Shown here one piece after another: positions 26,458-35,416 of a stretch of 64,000 nucleotides of DNA. The DNA is from Enterocloster lavalensis (GTDB lineage Bacteria > Bacillota > Clostridia > Lachnospirales > Lachnospiraceae). The notes beneath the pieces are model-generated. The model ran no database searches, had not been told where the DNA came from, and was given only the letters and a program-made list of their open reading frames with translations. The stretch spans positions 39,307 to 103,306 of the forward strand of contig NZ_CABJCG010000021.1 of assembly GCF_902364025.1 (NCBI RefSeq), read 5' to 3'. Positions within the stretch are counted from its first letter, which is position 1, and every line of letters begins with the position of its first letter. Made by a program: the position numbers and the translations under genes.

Positions 26458-26997
26458 ATGAGTTTTGCAGAGCGTTTAAAACAGATTCGCAAGGAGAAGG
26501 GATTGTCCCAGGAGGACCTGGCGGAGCTGCTGGATGTCAGCAGGCAGGCGGTTTCCAAATGGGAGCAGGGCGCGGGGTATCCGGAGGTGGAAAAGCTTCT
26601 GGTGCTGTCGAACCGGCTGAACATTTCCCTGGACAGCCTGATGGCCGCGGAAATTGCCGGGGAGAGCAGTGGCGGGAGGGCGGAGGTGACCGGGACAATC
26701 TTGATCAACTCGCCCCACGAAAATGTGGTCGTCAGCTGCTATAAGGTGATTTCTTCCCAGAAAATGAAAACGGGAAAGGAAGCGCCCCATTTTGCCCTCT
26801 TCGGCGTCAGCAGCGGGTGCGCGTCATTCTGGGGCGAGCCCACGACTTTTTTGGGATGGTACGAGGACGAGGAACAGATTGCCAAGGAGGTCGGCGCCAT
26901 TCAGGCTGCCATTCTCAATGGGCAGCAGGCCTATGAACTGAAGTACAGCGTCAAGGTGGAACGGCACTGGTTCGGCATGAAGATCCTGCGGGATTGA
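26458..26997 (+). CDS. XRE-family HTH regulator
   Basis: The 179-aa protein has an N-terminal lambda-repressor-like HTH (residues 3-58: RLKQIRKEKGLSQEDLAELL and VSRQAVSKWEQG). The remaining 115 residues hold no recognised domain; they look mixed alpha/beta (FGVSSGCASFWGEPTTFLGW) and may bind a ligand. The ATG at 26458 is preferred because it starts at the HTH and has CGAGG upstream; 26428 is an alternative. Its stop overlaps an unused frame, and the Cys-rich gene starts 44 bases later, so the two are probably co-transcribed. Confidence 0.82.
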   Translation: MSFAERLKQIRKEKGLSQEDLAELLDVSRQAVSKWEQGAGYPEVEKLLVLSNRLNISLDSLMAAEIAGESSGGRAEVTGTILINSPHENVVVSCYKVISSQKMKTGKEAPHFALFGVSSGCASFWGEPTTFLGWYEDEEQIAKEVGAIQAAILNGQQAYELKYSVKVERHWFGMKILRD

Positions 26998-27041
26998 GAT
27001 GGGGAGAGGGCATAAAACGGTATGTAGAAAGGATTTTGATC

Positions 27042-27521
27042 ATGGATAAAAAATTGGGATTTGAGGATTTTATCACCGCCGTAGCTGCGGAGAATCAGGA
27101 ATTTGTGAGGGAGCTTCACGCCAAATTGACAGAACTTGGCTGTAAAATGGAGGTCAAGGCTGCAAAAAGCGGTTTTGTCGTTTCCTACAGTCTCAACCGG
27201 AAGACCATAGCCAATTATGTATTCCGCAAAAAAGGGATGATCGCCCGCATTTACGCCGCCCATGTCAATGAGTATATAGAAGCGTTGGAGGACCTGCCGG
27301 AGGAACTGATCCAGACCGTAAAGGCCGCGCCGGACTGCAAACGGATGATCGATCCCGATTCCTGCAACCCAAAATGTCCCATGGGGTATGATTTTTGGCT
27401 GAAAGGGGAGCGCTACCGGAAATGCCGCAGCAACGCGTTCATGTTCCCGGTCTGCGGGGGGAACAATCCGTTTATCGGGAGTCTGATACTGAGGGAGGCG
27501 GAGGCGTGCAGGTTTTGCTAG
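27042..27521 (+). CDS. Cys-rich conserved hypothetical protein (159 aa)
   Basis: The ATG at 27042 has AAGGA nine bases upstream. The first 90 residues are alpha/beta without known motifs. The last 60 hold six cysteines: DCKRM, CNPKCPMGYDFW, KCRSNAF, FPVCGG and a C-terminal CRFC. Such spacing suggests a metal-binding or redox knot. The protein is cytoplasmic and follows an XRE regulator. I do not recognise a function. Confidence 0.75.
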   Translation: MDKKLGFEDFITAVAAENQEFVRELHAKLTELGCKMEVKAAKSGFVVSYSLNRKTIANYVFRKKGMIARIYAAHVNEYIEALEDLPEELIQTVKAAPDCKRMIDPDSCNPKCPMGYDFWLKGERYRKCRSNAFMFPVCGGNNPFIGSLILREAEACRFC

Positions 27522-27822
27522 ATCCATAAAAGGGCTGCAAAGCGGGGCGTGGACACAGGTCGGTTAAAGCGCCGCGGGTTTCCGACGGAGATAGTCCGAA
27601 AGCGCGTGCCCGCCTGGCCGCCGGAACTGGATTTTCAGATGATTTGATTGAATTAAATGAGACTGCATGATAAAATAAAATCGTTGAAACGGTGAGAGGC
27701 GGGGGTACTTGGATTTTCAAGTACCCCTTAAAACTTGAACGGCAGGGGACCGCAGGTCCGGCCTGGAACGTTGACGTATTTCCGGCCGGATTTACAAAAT
27801 GAAATAGACACGGAGGAACAAA
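27522..27822. other. Intergenic stretch with one strong hairpin
   Basis: No gene is seen. GGGGTACTTG (27702-27711) pairs perfectly with CAAGTACCCC (27718-27727), followed by only two T, so it is a weak terminator or a transcript-end structure. TTGACG (27771-27776) and TACAAA (27793-27798) with 16-base spacing could drive the HAD gene downstream. Confidence 0.5.
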
Positions 27823-28647
27823 ATGTACCAGTTAATCGCATTTGACATGGATGGAACGCTTCTGGGATCGGACAAGCAGATTTCGCCGGGAAACAGGAGG
27901 GCGATCGCGGCGGCGGCCCGGGCGGGAAAGACGGTGATCCTCAACACGGGCCGCTGCCTGTCGGAGCTGGAGGAGTATCTGGGGCTGATTCCCGAGGTGC
28001 GCTATTTAAACTGCGCCAGCGGGGCGCTGGTGTACGACTTGAAGGAGAAACGTACGCTGTATTCCAGCCTTCTGAGCGTGGAGACGGTGAAGCAGCTTCT
28101 GGAGCTGGCCGCCCTGGAGCAGGCGATGCCCCACATTCTGCTGGAGCAGTGCATTGTCCAGAAAAGCCATTGTGAGCAGATGGAGCGGTTTGGCATGGGA
28201 GTCTATCAGGATCAGTTTAACCGCGTCACAGTGAAGTGGGAGGATATCGGCCGCATATACGGGGAGAACCCGTTTCCGGCTGCCAAGGTGAACATTTACC
28301 ACACGAGTCCCCAGTCCCGGGCCAGAACCGAGGAGCGGATCCGGGCAGCCGGGCTTGAGGTGGCCATGGCCCGGGCGGAGACCACCTCCCTGGAGCTGTC
28401 GGCCCCGGGCTGCGACAAAGGCGTGGGCCTGGAAATGCTCTGCGCCTGCCTGAATCTGCCCATGGAGCAGACCATCGTGGTGGGCGACGCGGACAACGAC
28501 CTGGAGGCCCTGAAAAAAGCGGGTCTGGCCGTGGCCATGGCAAACGCCGGGGAAGCGGTCAAGGCCGTGGCGGACGTGGTGGTGGCGGACTGCGATCACG
28601 ACGGGTGCGCGGAGGCGGTGGAGCGGTACCTGCTTTGCGGCGTATAG
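27823..28647 (+). CDS. Cof-type HAD-superfamily phosphatase
   Basis: The 274-aa enzyme opens with the catalytic motif FDMDGTLLGSD, has motif II LNTGR near residue 47, and ends with motif IV VVGDADNDLEAL. A C2 cap domain lies between. This is the Cof/YidA class that dephosphorylates sugar phosphates or FMN-like molecules in the cytoplasm; the substrate cannot be read. ACGGAGG precedes the start. It stands alone. Confidence 0.9.
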   Translation: MYQLIAFDMDGTLLGSDKQISPGNRRAIAAAARAGKTVILNTGRCLSELEEYLGLIPEVRYLNCASGALVYDLKEKRTLYSSLLSVETVKQLLELAALEQAMPHILLEQCIVQKSHCEQMERFGMGVYQDQFNRVTVKWEDIGRIYGENPFPAAKVNIYHTSPQSRARTEERIRAAGLEVAMARAETTSLELSAPGCDKGVGLEMLCACLNLPMEQTIVVGDADNDLEALKKAGLAVAMANAGEAVKAVADVVVADCDHDGCAEAVERYLLCGV

Positions 28648-28692
28648 ACGGATCGCTGCGGTTATTTGAAATGAAAAAGAGCTAAAATCAGA

Positions 28693-28740
28693 AGCAGCAA
28701 CAGCCGGAGGCCGGAAAACGGCGTTCGGCTGTTGCTGTTG
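28693..28740. terminator. Hairpin between convergent genes
   Basis: AGCAGCAACAGCCG pairs with CGGCTGTTGCTGTT around a short inner loop. The T-runs are poor on both sides, but the position between two convergent stops makes a shared transcript end likely. Confidence 0.5.
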
Positions 28741-28757
28741 TGGGGATGAAATGGGAA

Positions 28758-30374
28758 TCAGGCGCGCTCGTATCGAATTTCTCCGTCAACCATCGTCAGG
28801 TCCACCTGGGCAAACCGGATCTCCATGGGATCAATGGCAAACAGATTCCGGTCGATGATCACAATATCCGCCAGTTTTCCCGGCTCCAATGTGCCCAGGC
28901 TGTCCTCGAAGGTTTCGGCGTAAGCGCTGGATTTCGTATATGCCGTCAACGCCTCCGCCAGAGTAACTGTGTGAGACCGGCCATCCGCGGGCGCGCCCTC
29001 GTCCGGTTCGCACCGGGTCACCGCGCTGTATACGTTCCACAGCGGATTGATTGAGTAGGCCGCCGGATAATCGGTGCTGAACGCCAGCCTGCCCCCTGCA
29101 TCCAGGATTTCCCGGAAGGGCCAGGTATTTTGGGCCCGCTCCTCGCCCAGACACAGCTGATAGCCGCCTGCCAGCATCCCGAGCGCGCTGTGGATCGGCT
29201 GGACTGTGGCCAGCACATTCAGGTCCGCCAGGCGGTTGATATCCCGGCTGCTGATGGTTTCCGCATGTTCGATTGAGTGATGCAGATCCCGGCTGCCCAG
29301 CACATTCCCGGCATGCTCGTACGCGTCCAGCGCCATGGTGACCGCTTTGTCGCCAATGGTGTGCAGTTTCCCGGGAAATCCCTCCCTGGCCGCCGCAAGC
29401 ACATAGCTGTTTAATTCCTCCTGCGAAAGCATAGGTTCCCCGCAGCAATCCGCCCGGTCCTCATAAGGTGCGCTCATGCAGGCGGTGTGCGCCTCCACAA
29501 CCCCGTCCAGAATTTGTTTCACACCGGCTACCCGCAGCCGGTCCGTGTGATAGGCGTCCCGCAGCCTTTTTGCCTCATCCAAATCCTTCATGTCCGGGAA
29601 CCAGCTGACACGGCAGGTCAGTTCCCCTTTGGACTCCATATCCGCAAAGATCCTGTCCACGTCGGGATTGGTCACTCCGGGTGGATACACATCCGCAATG
29701 GCCGTGATTCCTAGCGCGCGGAAGGCGGCCAGGCTTTTTAACAGCGTGGCCTTTAAGTCCGGCACATTCATTACCTCATCCACCATCTGCTTATTCGCAG
29801 GCAGTTCCTTCAGAATTCCGCTTGGCTCCCCGGCTTCGTCCCGGGCGATCAGCCCACCGGCCGGCTGGGGCGTATGCCGGGTGATTTCCATTTTCTTCAA
29901 AGCCTCCCCGTTACACCACACGGTGTGCAGGTCAAAGGAGCTTAAGCATACCGGCCGGTCCAGACCAAGGGCATCCAGGGAGTCCCGGGATGGAACGCTG
30001 GGGTTCTCCCACATTTCACAGTACCAGCCCCAGCCGTATATCCAGGGATTGTCCGGGTGCTCTTCAGCAAATATGCGGACCCGTTCCACACATTCCGCCT
30101 CGCTCCGGCAATCGACCATGAAAATGCAGAAATCAGGGTCATTCTGAACCGCGCCCAGAGAAAAATGCATATGGGCGTCATTAAATCCCGGCATCACAAG
30201 GCGGCTTCCCGCGTCAATCACGGTGGTATCAGGGGATCGATACGTTTCGATCTCTTCCTCCGGCACTACGGCCAAAATCCGGTTGCCCGCCACAACCACC
30301 GCGCCGCTTACCGGCTCCGGCGCGGCAGCGGTAAAAATGGCGCTGCTTTTTATAATATAGCTCGCATGTTTCAT
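28758..30374 (-). CDS. YtcJ-like metal-dependent amidohydrolase
   Basis: The 538-aa enzyme starts at the ATG at 30374 with AAAGGAG seven bases upstream; the ORF's earlier ATG at 30392 lies before that site. It has the amidohydrolase metal motif HMHF in MPGFNDAHMHFS, a His motif GKLHTIGDKAV, a SIEHAE segment, and the late Asp in FSTDYPA. The C-terminus returns to the small beta domain (GTLEPGKLADIVIIDRNLF). Family members hydrolyse amides, formamides or cyclic ureas. It is last in an operon with CoA-transferase, thiolase and an MFS carrier, so it may release an acid from an imported amide. The substrate is unknown. Confidence 0.85.
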   Translation of the reverse strand: MKHASYIIKSSAIFTAAAPEPVSGAVVVAGNRILAVVPEEEIETYRSPDTTVIDAGSRLVMPGFNDAHMHFSLGAVQNDPDFCIFMVDCRSEAECVERVRIFAEEHPDNPWIYGWGWYCEMWENPSVPSRDSLDALGLDRPVCLSSFDLHTVWCNGEALKKMEITRHTPQPAGGLIARDEAGEPSGILKELPANKQMVDEVMNVPDLKATLLKSLAAFRALGITAIADVYPPGVTNPDVDRIFADMESKGELTCRVSWFPDMKDLDEAKRLRDAYHTDRLRVAGVKQILDGVVEAHTACMSAPYEDRADCCGEPMLSQEELNSYVLAAAREGFPGKLHTIGDKAVTMALDAYEHAGNVLGSRDLHHSIEHAETISSRDINRLADLNVLATVQPIHSALGMLAGGYQLCLGEERAQNTWPFREILDAGGRLAFSTDYPAAYSINPLWNVYSAVTRCEPDEGAPADGRSHTVTLAEALTAYTKSSAYAETFEDSLGTLEPGKLADIVIIDRNLFAIDPMEIRFAQVDLTMVDGEIRYERA

Positions 30375-30401
30375 ATTCTTCTCCTTTTCCACTGATTGTT
30401 C

Positions 30402-31634
30402 TTAACGCTGGACGCCCAGACCGGAAACGTCGTCAGAGCCGTTTTCAAGGTCTCCGTTCTTCCGGCTTCCGAGTTCCGGCAGCACCATGATACACAGTAT
30501 GCCGGCCGCGAACACCAGGCTCTCCAGTCCCAGATTCAGCGCATAGTTTTCTCCGGCCACCGCAGAAATCACGATGGGAACCACGTAGGAGATCAACAGG
30601 GAAGCCGTGCCGATGATACCGCCTGCGCTGCCCGCGTATTTCTCGCCAATTTCCGGGAACTGGATGGGCATGGACTGGAGAATCGGACCCTGGGTGGCGC
30701 TGAAAAAGCCGTTGAGCACCAATACCGCCCACATCAAAAAGCCGATGGGAGTATACCAGGTTACAAACATCAGGACTGCCCCAATCAGTGTGGTGACCAT
30801 CATAAAGGGCTTCATCACCCCCAGCCTGCTGCAGATCATGGGCCCGATCAGCGAGCCGAAGAAGCTGCCCACCGTGACAATCGCCGCCATACTGGAGGCC
30901 AGCGTCTCATTGACGCCATGGCCAAAAATCAACGCCTGGGGCAGGATTCCGGCATAGGCAGTGGTGGAGCCCATGCCAAGGCCTACTACGATTGCCACAA
31001 TCCACGTGTTTTTGCTTTTTGCCGCAGTCTTCATATATTCCATCACCGGCTCCGGGGGTGCCGGTTCCATGCCTTCCGGGCAGTCCCTGGCCAGGATAAG
31101 CCACAGCACGGTTCCAACCAGAAGTCCTGCGGAGGACGCCATATATGCCGCCGGGACAGAGGAAAACAGGGTCCCGGTCAGCTGGGACAACACGATGCCT
31201 GCGCAGGACGAGGCGTAGAAATAGCCCATGGCCTTATCCGTTTCCACCTGGAACCAGATTCCAAGTACCCGGATCAGATTGGCGTTTAAAAAGGCAATGG
31301 CTATGCCGCAGGCCGACAGCATCAGCATCATGGTTCCGAATGAACCGGCATACAGACGCCCAAATGCGCCGATCACGGAGATGATACAGCCGATTCCCAC
31401 CACCTTTTTGGAACCGATCTGATCGCCCAGCATACCGGACGGTATGCTCAGAAACACTGCAATCAGCATGGGCGCCATCAAAAGGCTGGAAAACTGCACC
31501 GGCGTGATCCCCAACTCAGGCATGACCACATAGGCCAGCGCCGATACCTGAAACTGAATATAATTTGAAATGAAACATAAAAAACACGTAATCCCCAGAA
31601 TAACCCATCGATATTTTGGTAATACACCCTTCAT
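30402..31634 (-). CDS. MFS transporter (NarK/OFA-like)
   Basis: The 410-aa protein has twelve membrane helices, with the loop 2-3 motif GMLGDQIGSKKV. The N-terminal sequence (WVILGITCFLCFISNYIQFQ) is typical of carboxylate or nitrate-type MFS carriers. The gene lies 27 bases before the amidohydrolase and 36 after the thiolase, so it most likely imports the substrate of this catabolic operon. Confidence 0.85.
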   Translation of the reverse strand: MKGVLPKYRWVILGITCFLCFISNYIQFQVSALAYVVMPELGITPVQFSSLLMAPMLIAVFLSIPSGMLGDQIGSKKVVGIGCIISVIGAFGRLYAGSFGTMMLMLSACGIAIAFLNANLIRVLGIWFQVETDKAMGYFYASSCAGIVLSQLTGTLFSSVPAAYMASSAGLLVGTVLWLILARDCPEGMEPAPPEPVMEYMKTAAKSKNTWIVAIVVGLGMGSTTAYAGILPQALIFGHGVNETLASSMAAIVTVGSFFGSLIGPMICSRLGVMKPFMMVTTLIGAVLMFVTWYTPIGFLMWAVLVLNGFFSATQGPILQSMPIQFPEIGEKYAGSAGGIIGTASLLISYVVPIVISAVAGENYALNLGLESLVFAAGILCIMVLPELGSRKNGDLENGSDDVSGLGVQR

Positions 31635-31670
31635 AATTTCTTTCTCTCTTTCTCAATCGTTCCGGCACGT

Positions 31671-32927
31671 TTAACCCTTATAATACCCGTTTTCCAACAG
31701 CATGGCAATCCCCTGTCCGCCGCCGATGCAGGCGGAGGCGATGGCATACCGCTTCTCGGGATGGTTTTTGAATTCATAACAGATCGTGGTGATGATGCGG
31801 GCGCCGGACATTCCCAGCGGGTGTCCCAGTGCAACGGCTCCGCCGTTGGGATTGAGCCGGTTGTAAAGTTCGGTTCCGGGCTCATTGCCAAGCTCTCTCA
31901 GACAGCCTAAGGTCTGGCCTGCAAAGGCCTCGTTGATCTCCAGGATATCAATGTCCTCCAAGGTCATCCGATGATTTTTTAAGACCTCCCGGATTGCCGG
32001 TACGGGTCCCATGCCCATAAGCTTTGGGTTGCAGCCCGCAATCGCGTAGCCCGCTACTTTTGCCATTACCTCCAGGCCCCGTTCCCTTGCCGTGCTTTCT
32101 TTTGTAAATATCTCAAAGGCGGCTCCGTCGTTCATGCCGGAGGCATTTCCGGCTGTCACCGTGCCGTTTTCCGGCCAGAATACCGGCTTTAGCTTGCCAA
32201 GTCCCTCCAACGTGGTGTCGGGTCTGGGATGTCCGTCCAGCTCTACAACCGTTACGGCTCCTTTCCTGCCCTTTACCTCCACGGGCACAATTTCCTGCGC
32301 CAGGCGGCCCGACTCCACGGCACGTTTTACCTTCATCTGGCTTTCATAGGCAAACTGGTCCTGCTGTTCGCGTGTGATTCCATATTTTTGGGCAATCAGC
32401 TCTGCGGTGATTCCCATGTGCGTGATCTCTTTATTGGGATAGCCGGAAGCGCTGCGGTGCCCTTCCGCATTGGCGTCCACCAGTCTTGGCTCGGCCATCC
32501 GAAAGCCTTCCCAGCGCACGCTTACCGGCAGATAATAGTCTGCCCGGGAGAGGGATTCTGCTCCGCCTGCGGCCACAAAGGTCCGGTCCATCAGCATCAG
32601 CTCATGCACGGCGCTGATCGCGGACTGAATGCCGGAGCCGCAGATCCGGTTGACGGTAAAACCGGTGGAATCCATTCGAAGCCCGGAGTTGATTCCGATA
32701 ATCCGGCCCAGGTTGTTGGTGGTCTGGGAGCCGGTAACATGCCCCACAATCACCTCGTCGATGGCTTCCTTCTCAATACCGGCTCTTCTGACCGCCTCCT
32801 CAAGGGCAATGCGGCCCAGCTCCTCCACGGGAACTGTTTTTAAATCGCCCAGATAAGCGCCCACAGGCGTTCTCGCTGCGCCGGTGATAACAACAGGGTT
32901 TTCTCTATCAATTCGTTCCATGTCCAT
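31671..32927 (-). CDS. Acetyl-CoA C-acetyltransferase (thiolase)
   Basis: The 418-aa enzyme contains the acyl-binding Cys in VNRICGSGIQSA, the NEAFAGQ segment, the active-site His in GGAVALGHPLGMSGARI and the second Cys in CIGGGQG. All thiolase residues are intact. Next to an acetoacetate-type CoA-transferase it should cleave a 3-oxoacyl-CoA with free CoA to acetyl-CoA plus a shortened acyl-CoA. Its ATG has AAAGGA upstream and lies nine bases after the CoA-transferase B gene. Confidence 0.9.
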   Translation of the reverse strand: MDMERIDRENPVVITGAARTPVGAYLGDLKTVPVEELGRIALEEAVRRAGIEKEAIDEVIVGHVTGSQTTNNLGRIIGINSGLRMDSTGFTVNRICGSGIQSAISAVHELMLMDRTFVAAGGAESLSRADYYLPVSVRWEGFRMAEPRLVDANAEGHRSASGYPNKEITHMGITAELIAQKYGITREQQDQFAYESQMKVKRAVESGRLAQEIVPVEVKGRKGAVTVVELDGHPRPDTTLEGLGKLKPVFWPENGTVTAGNASGMNDGAAFEIFTKESTARERGLEVMAKVAGYAIAGCNPKLMGMGPVPAIREVLKNHRMTLEDIDILEINEAFAGQTLGCLRELGNEPGTELYNRLNPNGGAVALGHPLGMSGARIITTICYEFKNHPEKRYAIASACIGGGQGIAMLLENGYYKG

Positions 32928-32936
32928 TTTCCTTTC

Positions 32937-33647
32937 TTATAATCCTTCAAAATAGCAGTGGGGCGTTGGCTTTACGTCGTCCGGTATGATTAATTCCGGC
33001 TCTGTGGCCCGCTGTATTTCTTCCAGCGTGAACTCCGGGTTATATTCGATGACCTTAATTCCCTGAGGGGTTACCTGGAATACGCCCATCTCGGTCACAA
33101 TCTTTGTCACGCACCGTTTGGCGGTTATGGGCAGGCGGCATTTTTTGAGGATTTTGGGGTTGCCCTTCATGGTGTGGTAAGTGGCCACAATTACTTCCTT
33201 CACGCCGTTGCAAAGGTCCATCGCGCCGCCCATTCCTGCGACTTTTTTTCCGGGAATCAGGTAATTGGCAAGGGTTCCCTCCTCGTCCACCTCCATGGTG
33301 CCGAGGACTGTGGTATGCACATGTCCGCCGCGGATCAGGCCAAAGGAGGTTGTGCTGTCAAAAAAGGAAGCCCCGGCATCGATTCCCGCCGCACCCGCTC
33401 CGGCGTTGATCACCTGGTCATCCGCCTCCTCCGGCTTTTTGCCGCTGGTGGCGTCGATCACGTCAAAGGCTGTTTTTCCCAGGCCTATGACTCCGTTTTC
33501 TCCCTCCAGAAGAATGTCGCTGTCAGGCGCGATGTATTCCGCTACCAAAGTGGGGATTCCCACCCCTAAGTTCACCAGGGTTCCCGGCGTCAGCTCCCCA
33601 GCCACCCGTTTTGCGATAAACCGCATCATCTGATTCTTGTCCATCAA
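32937..33647 (-). CDS. atoA: 3-oxoacid CoA-transferase subunit B
   Basis: The 236-aa subunit carries the catalytic Glu in LLEGENGVIGLG and the G-rich segment VNLGVGIPTLV, hallmarks of the beta subunit of class I CoA-transferases. The start overlaps the subunit A stop by four bases (ATGA), so both are made in equal amounts. It transfers CoA from an acyl-CoA donor to acetoacetate or a related 3-oxoacid. A beta-ketoadipate (PcaJ-like) role cannot be excluded. Confidence 0.88.
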   Translation of the reverse strand: MMDKNQMMRFIAKRVAGELTPGTLVNLGVGIPTLVAEYIAPDSDILLEGENGVIGLGKTAFDVIDATSGKKPEEADDQVINAGAGAAGIDAGASFFDSTTSFGLIRGGHVHTTVLGTMEVDEEGTLANYLIPGKKVAGMGGAMDLCNGVKEVIVATYHTMKGNPKILKKCRLPITAKRCVTKIVTEMGVFQVTPQGIKVIEYNPEFTLEEIQRATEPELIIPDDVKPTPHCYFEGL

Positions 33648-34303
33648 CCCTTTCCTCCCTTCTCAACCACTGCATCCACCAGCACGGACTGCGTGTGAAT
33701 CTCGTCCGGGTGGATTTCGCCGACTTCCTTCAGCTCGCCCACCTCCAGGATGGTGTAGTCCGCCGCTGCCGCCATGCTGGGGGAGTGGGCTCTGGCCGAA
33801 CCGTGGTAGACCGCATTTCCGGCCCGGTCTCCTTTGGAAGCATAGATAAGCGCAACGTCCGCTTTAAGCGGTTCTTCCAAAAGGTACGTCTCGCCTTTGA
33901 CCGTCACCTTCTGCTTTCCTTCTTCAACCTGCGTTCCAATCCCGGTCCTGGTAAGGACGCCGCCTAAACCGTATCCGCCTGCCCGTATCATCTCCGCCAG
34001 ACTTCCCTGCGGAATCAGACATACCTCCAGTTCTCCGGCGGCCAGCTGCTCCTGGGCCTGCGGGTTGGGGCTCAGGATGGAAACGTACATCTTTTTAATC
34101 TGATGATTTGCCACCAGAGCGCCCGCTCCAAAACCTGGCGTTCCCGCGTCATTGCAGATCAATGTCAGATTTTTCGCGCCTTTTTTGACAAGGGCGTCGA
34201 TCACCGTGTGGGGGGATCCGTGCCCTCCAAAGCCTCCGATCATGATTGTGGAGCCGTCTTTGATTCGTTCGACTGCTTCCTGGGCCGTAACAACCTTATC
34301 CAT
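33644..34303 (-). CDS. atoD: 3-oxoacid CoA-transferase subunit A
   Basis: The 219-aa subunit has the CoA-binding motif MIGGFGGHGSPHTVIDAL near its N-terminus and the LTRTGIGTQVEEGK segment typical of alpha subunits. The ATG at 34303 has AAGGAGG six bases upstream and is preferred over the earlier in-frame start at 34327. It is the first gene of the five-gene operon atoD-atoA-thiolase-MFS-amidohydrolase and is divergent from a LysR regulator. Confidence 0.9.
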   Translation of the reverse strand: MDKVVTAQEAVERIKDGSTIMIGGFGGHGSPHTVIDALVKKGAKNLTLICNDAGTPGFGAGALVANHQIKKMYVSILSPNPQAQEQLAAGELEVCLIPQGSLAEMIRAGGYGLGGVLTRTGIGTQVEEGKQKVTVKGETYLLEEPLKADVALIYASKGDRAGNAVYHGSARAHSPSMAAAADYTILEVGELKEVGEIHPDEIHTQSVLVDAVVEKGGKG

Positions 34304-34350
34304 AGAAACCTCCTTTTTTGTCACCATATGACCTGTTAATTTATAATCAA

Positions 34351-34380
34351 ATTGTAGCGTCTAACGGGCTGCAAGTCCAA
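34351..34380 (-). promoter_or_regulatory. Probable promoter of the CoA-transferase operon
   Basis: On the minus strand TTGGAC (34380-34375) and TACAAT (34356-34351) are spaced by 18 bases, about 50 bases before the start of subunit A. Confidence 0.5.
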
Positions 34381-34402
34381 TCTCCATAAGCGATGATATC
34401 CA

Positions 34403-34413
34403 AACCATTGGTT
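34403..34413. promoter_or_regulatory. Possible LysR operator
   Basis: AACCATTGGTT is a perfect inverted repeat lying between the divergent CoA-transferase operon and its LysR gene, ten bases upstream of the LysR -35 box. LysR regulators bind such sites to control both directions. Confidence 0.4.
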
Positions 34414-34422
34414 ATACTGTAT

Positions 34423-34451
34423 TTGACGAATCCCGCGGAATACGGTAGAAT
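34423..34451 (+). promoter_or_regulatory. Promoter of the LysR gene at 34478
   Basis: TTGACG (34423-34428) and TAGAAT (34446-34451) are separated by 17 bases, 27 bases before the ATG. Confidence 0.7.
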
Positions 34452-34477
34452 TAGGGTATTATTTGCAAGGAGGCCAT

Positions 34478-35374
34478 ATGGACATTCTCCAGCTAAAATA
34501 TTTCATCCGCATCGTAGAAAACAATTTCAATATATCCAATGCCGCCCAGAGCTTGTTTTTGACCCAGCCCGCGCTCAGCAAGGCCATCAATCTTCTGGAA
34601 AAAGAGATGGGATTTGATCTGTTCCTGCGCTCCAAGGGAAGACTCAGCGCGCTGTCTCCTGAGGGGAAAAATGTTTATGAAAAGTCCAGAGCGATTGTGG
34701 AAAAATACGATGATTTAAAGGAATACGTTGATTTCCGGTCGAAAATCCCGGCGGACACCATACCGGTGGGAATCGCGTCCGTTGTCATCAGCGCACTGTT
34801 TACTGAATTTTTGGAAAAGATCAAGGAAGAAGAGAAAAAGATTCGGATACAGGTGGTGGAAAACGGAGGTTTTCAGCTGGCCGCCATGCTGCGGGACCGA
34901 AAGCTGGATTTCTCGGTACTGTTAAGTCCCACCCATTTGAGCGAGGAGGAGTATCACGAGATTGTCCTCCACGAAGGAACCCTGAACGCTTACGTCTCGG
35001 AAAATCACCCGCTGAGCCGCCTTAAAAAGCTGCGCTGGGAGGATTTAAATCATCAAAACCTGATTATATGCGACGGTTCGTTTCAGACCCACCACTACAT
35101 TATTGCCAAGCTGGAGGAAAACCACGTAAATGTCGGAATCAACGGTACCCACTATTCCTGGGACTACATTTTCAATTCCATCCGGCACTCCGACCGGATC
35201 ACCATACTGCCTTACATTGCCGGAAATCTTTTTAAAATGGAAGGTATCTGTGAATTGAAATTTGAAGATCCTATCTTTTGGAAGATTGTTTTGGTATACC
35301 GCAGGAAAAGCAGTTATACCGCCTCTGAGAAGTTTTTGCTGAATTATTTTAAAGCGTATTTTCATACGTCCTGA
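34478..35374 (+). CDS. LysR-family regulator of the CoA-transferase operon
   Basis: The 298-aa protein has the LysR winged HTH at residues 1-60 (LQLKYFIRIVENNFNISNAA; FLTQPALSKAI) and a two-lobed effector-binding domain. The ATG at 34478 sits behind AAGGAGG; the ORF's upstream start is rejected. It is divergent from the catabolic operon with 174 bases between, the standard LysR arrangement, so it probably activates that operon when its substrate is present. Confidence 0.87.
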   Translation: MDILQLKYFIRIVENNFNISNAAQSLFLTQPALSKAINLLEKEMGFDLFLRSKGRLSALSPEGKNVYEKSRAIVEKYDDLKEYVDFRSKIPADTIPVGIASVVISALFTEFLEKIKEEEKKIRIQVVENGGFQLAAMLRDRKLDFSVLLSPTHLSEEEYHEIVLHEGTLNAYVSENHPLSRLKKLRWEDLNHQNLIICDGSFQTHHYIIAKLEENHVNVGINGTHYSWDYIFNSIRHSDRITILPYIAGNLFKMEGICELKFEDPIFWKIVLVYRRKSSYTASEKFLLNYFKAYFHTS

Positions 35375-35416
35375 AACGACGGAATCATATGGGGCTTGCG
35401 GAAGGATCCGGACGGA

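Noticed and set aside
28831..29448. 205-aa minus-strand frame inside the amidohydrolase
   Set aside because: It is an alternative frame of a clearly coding region with no protein-like features.
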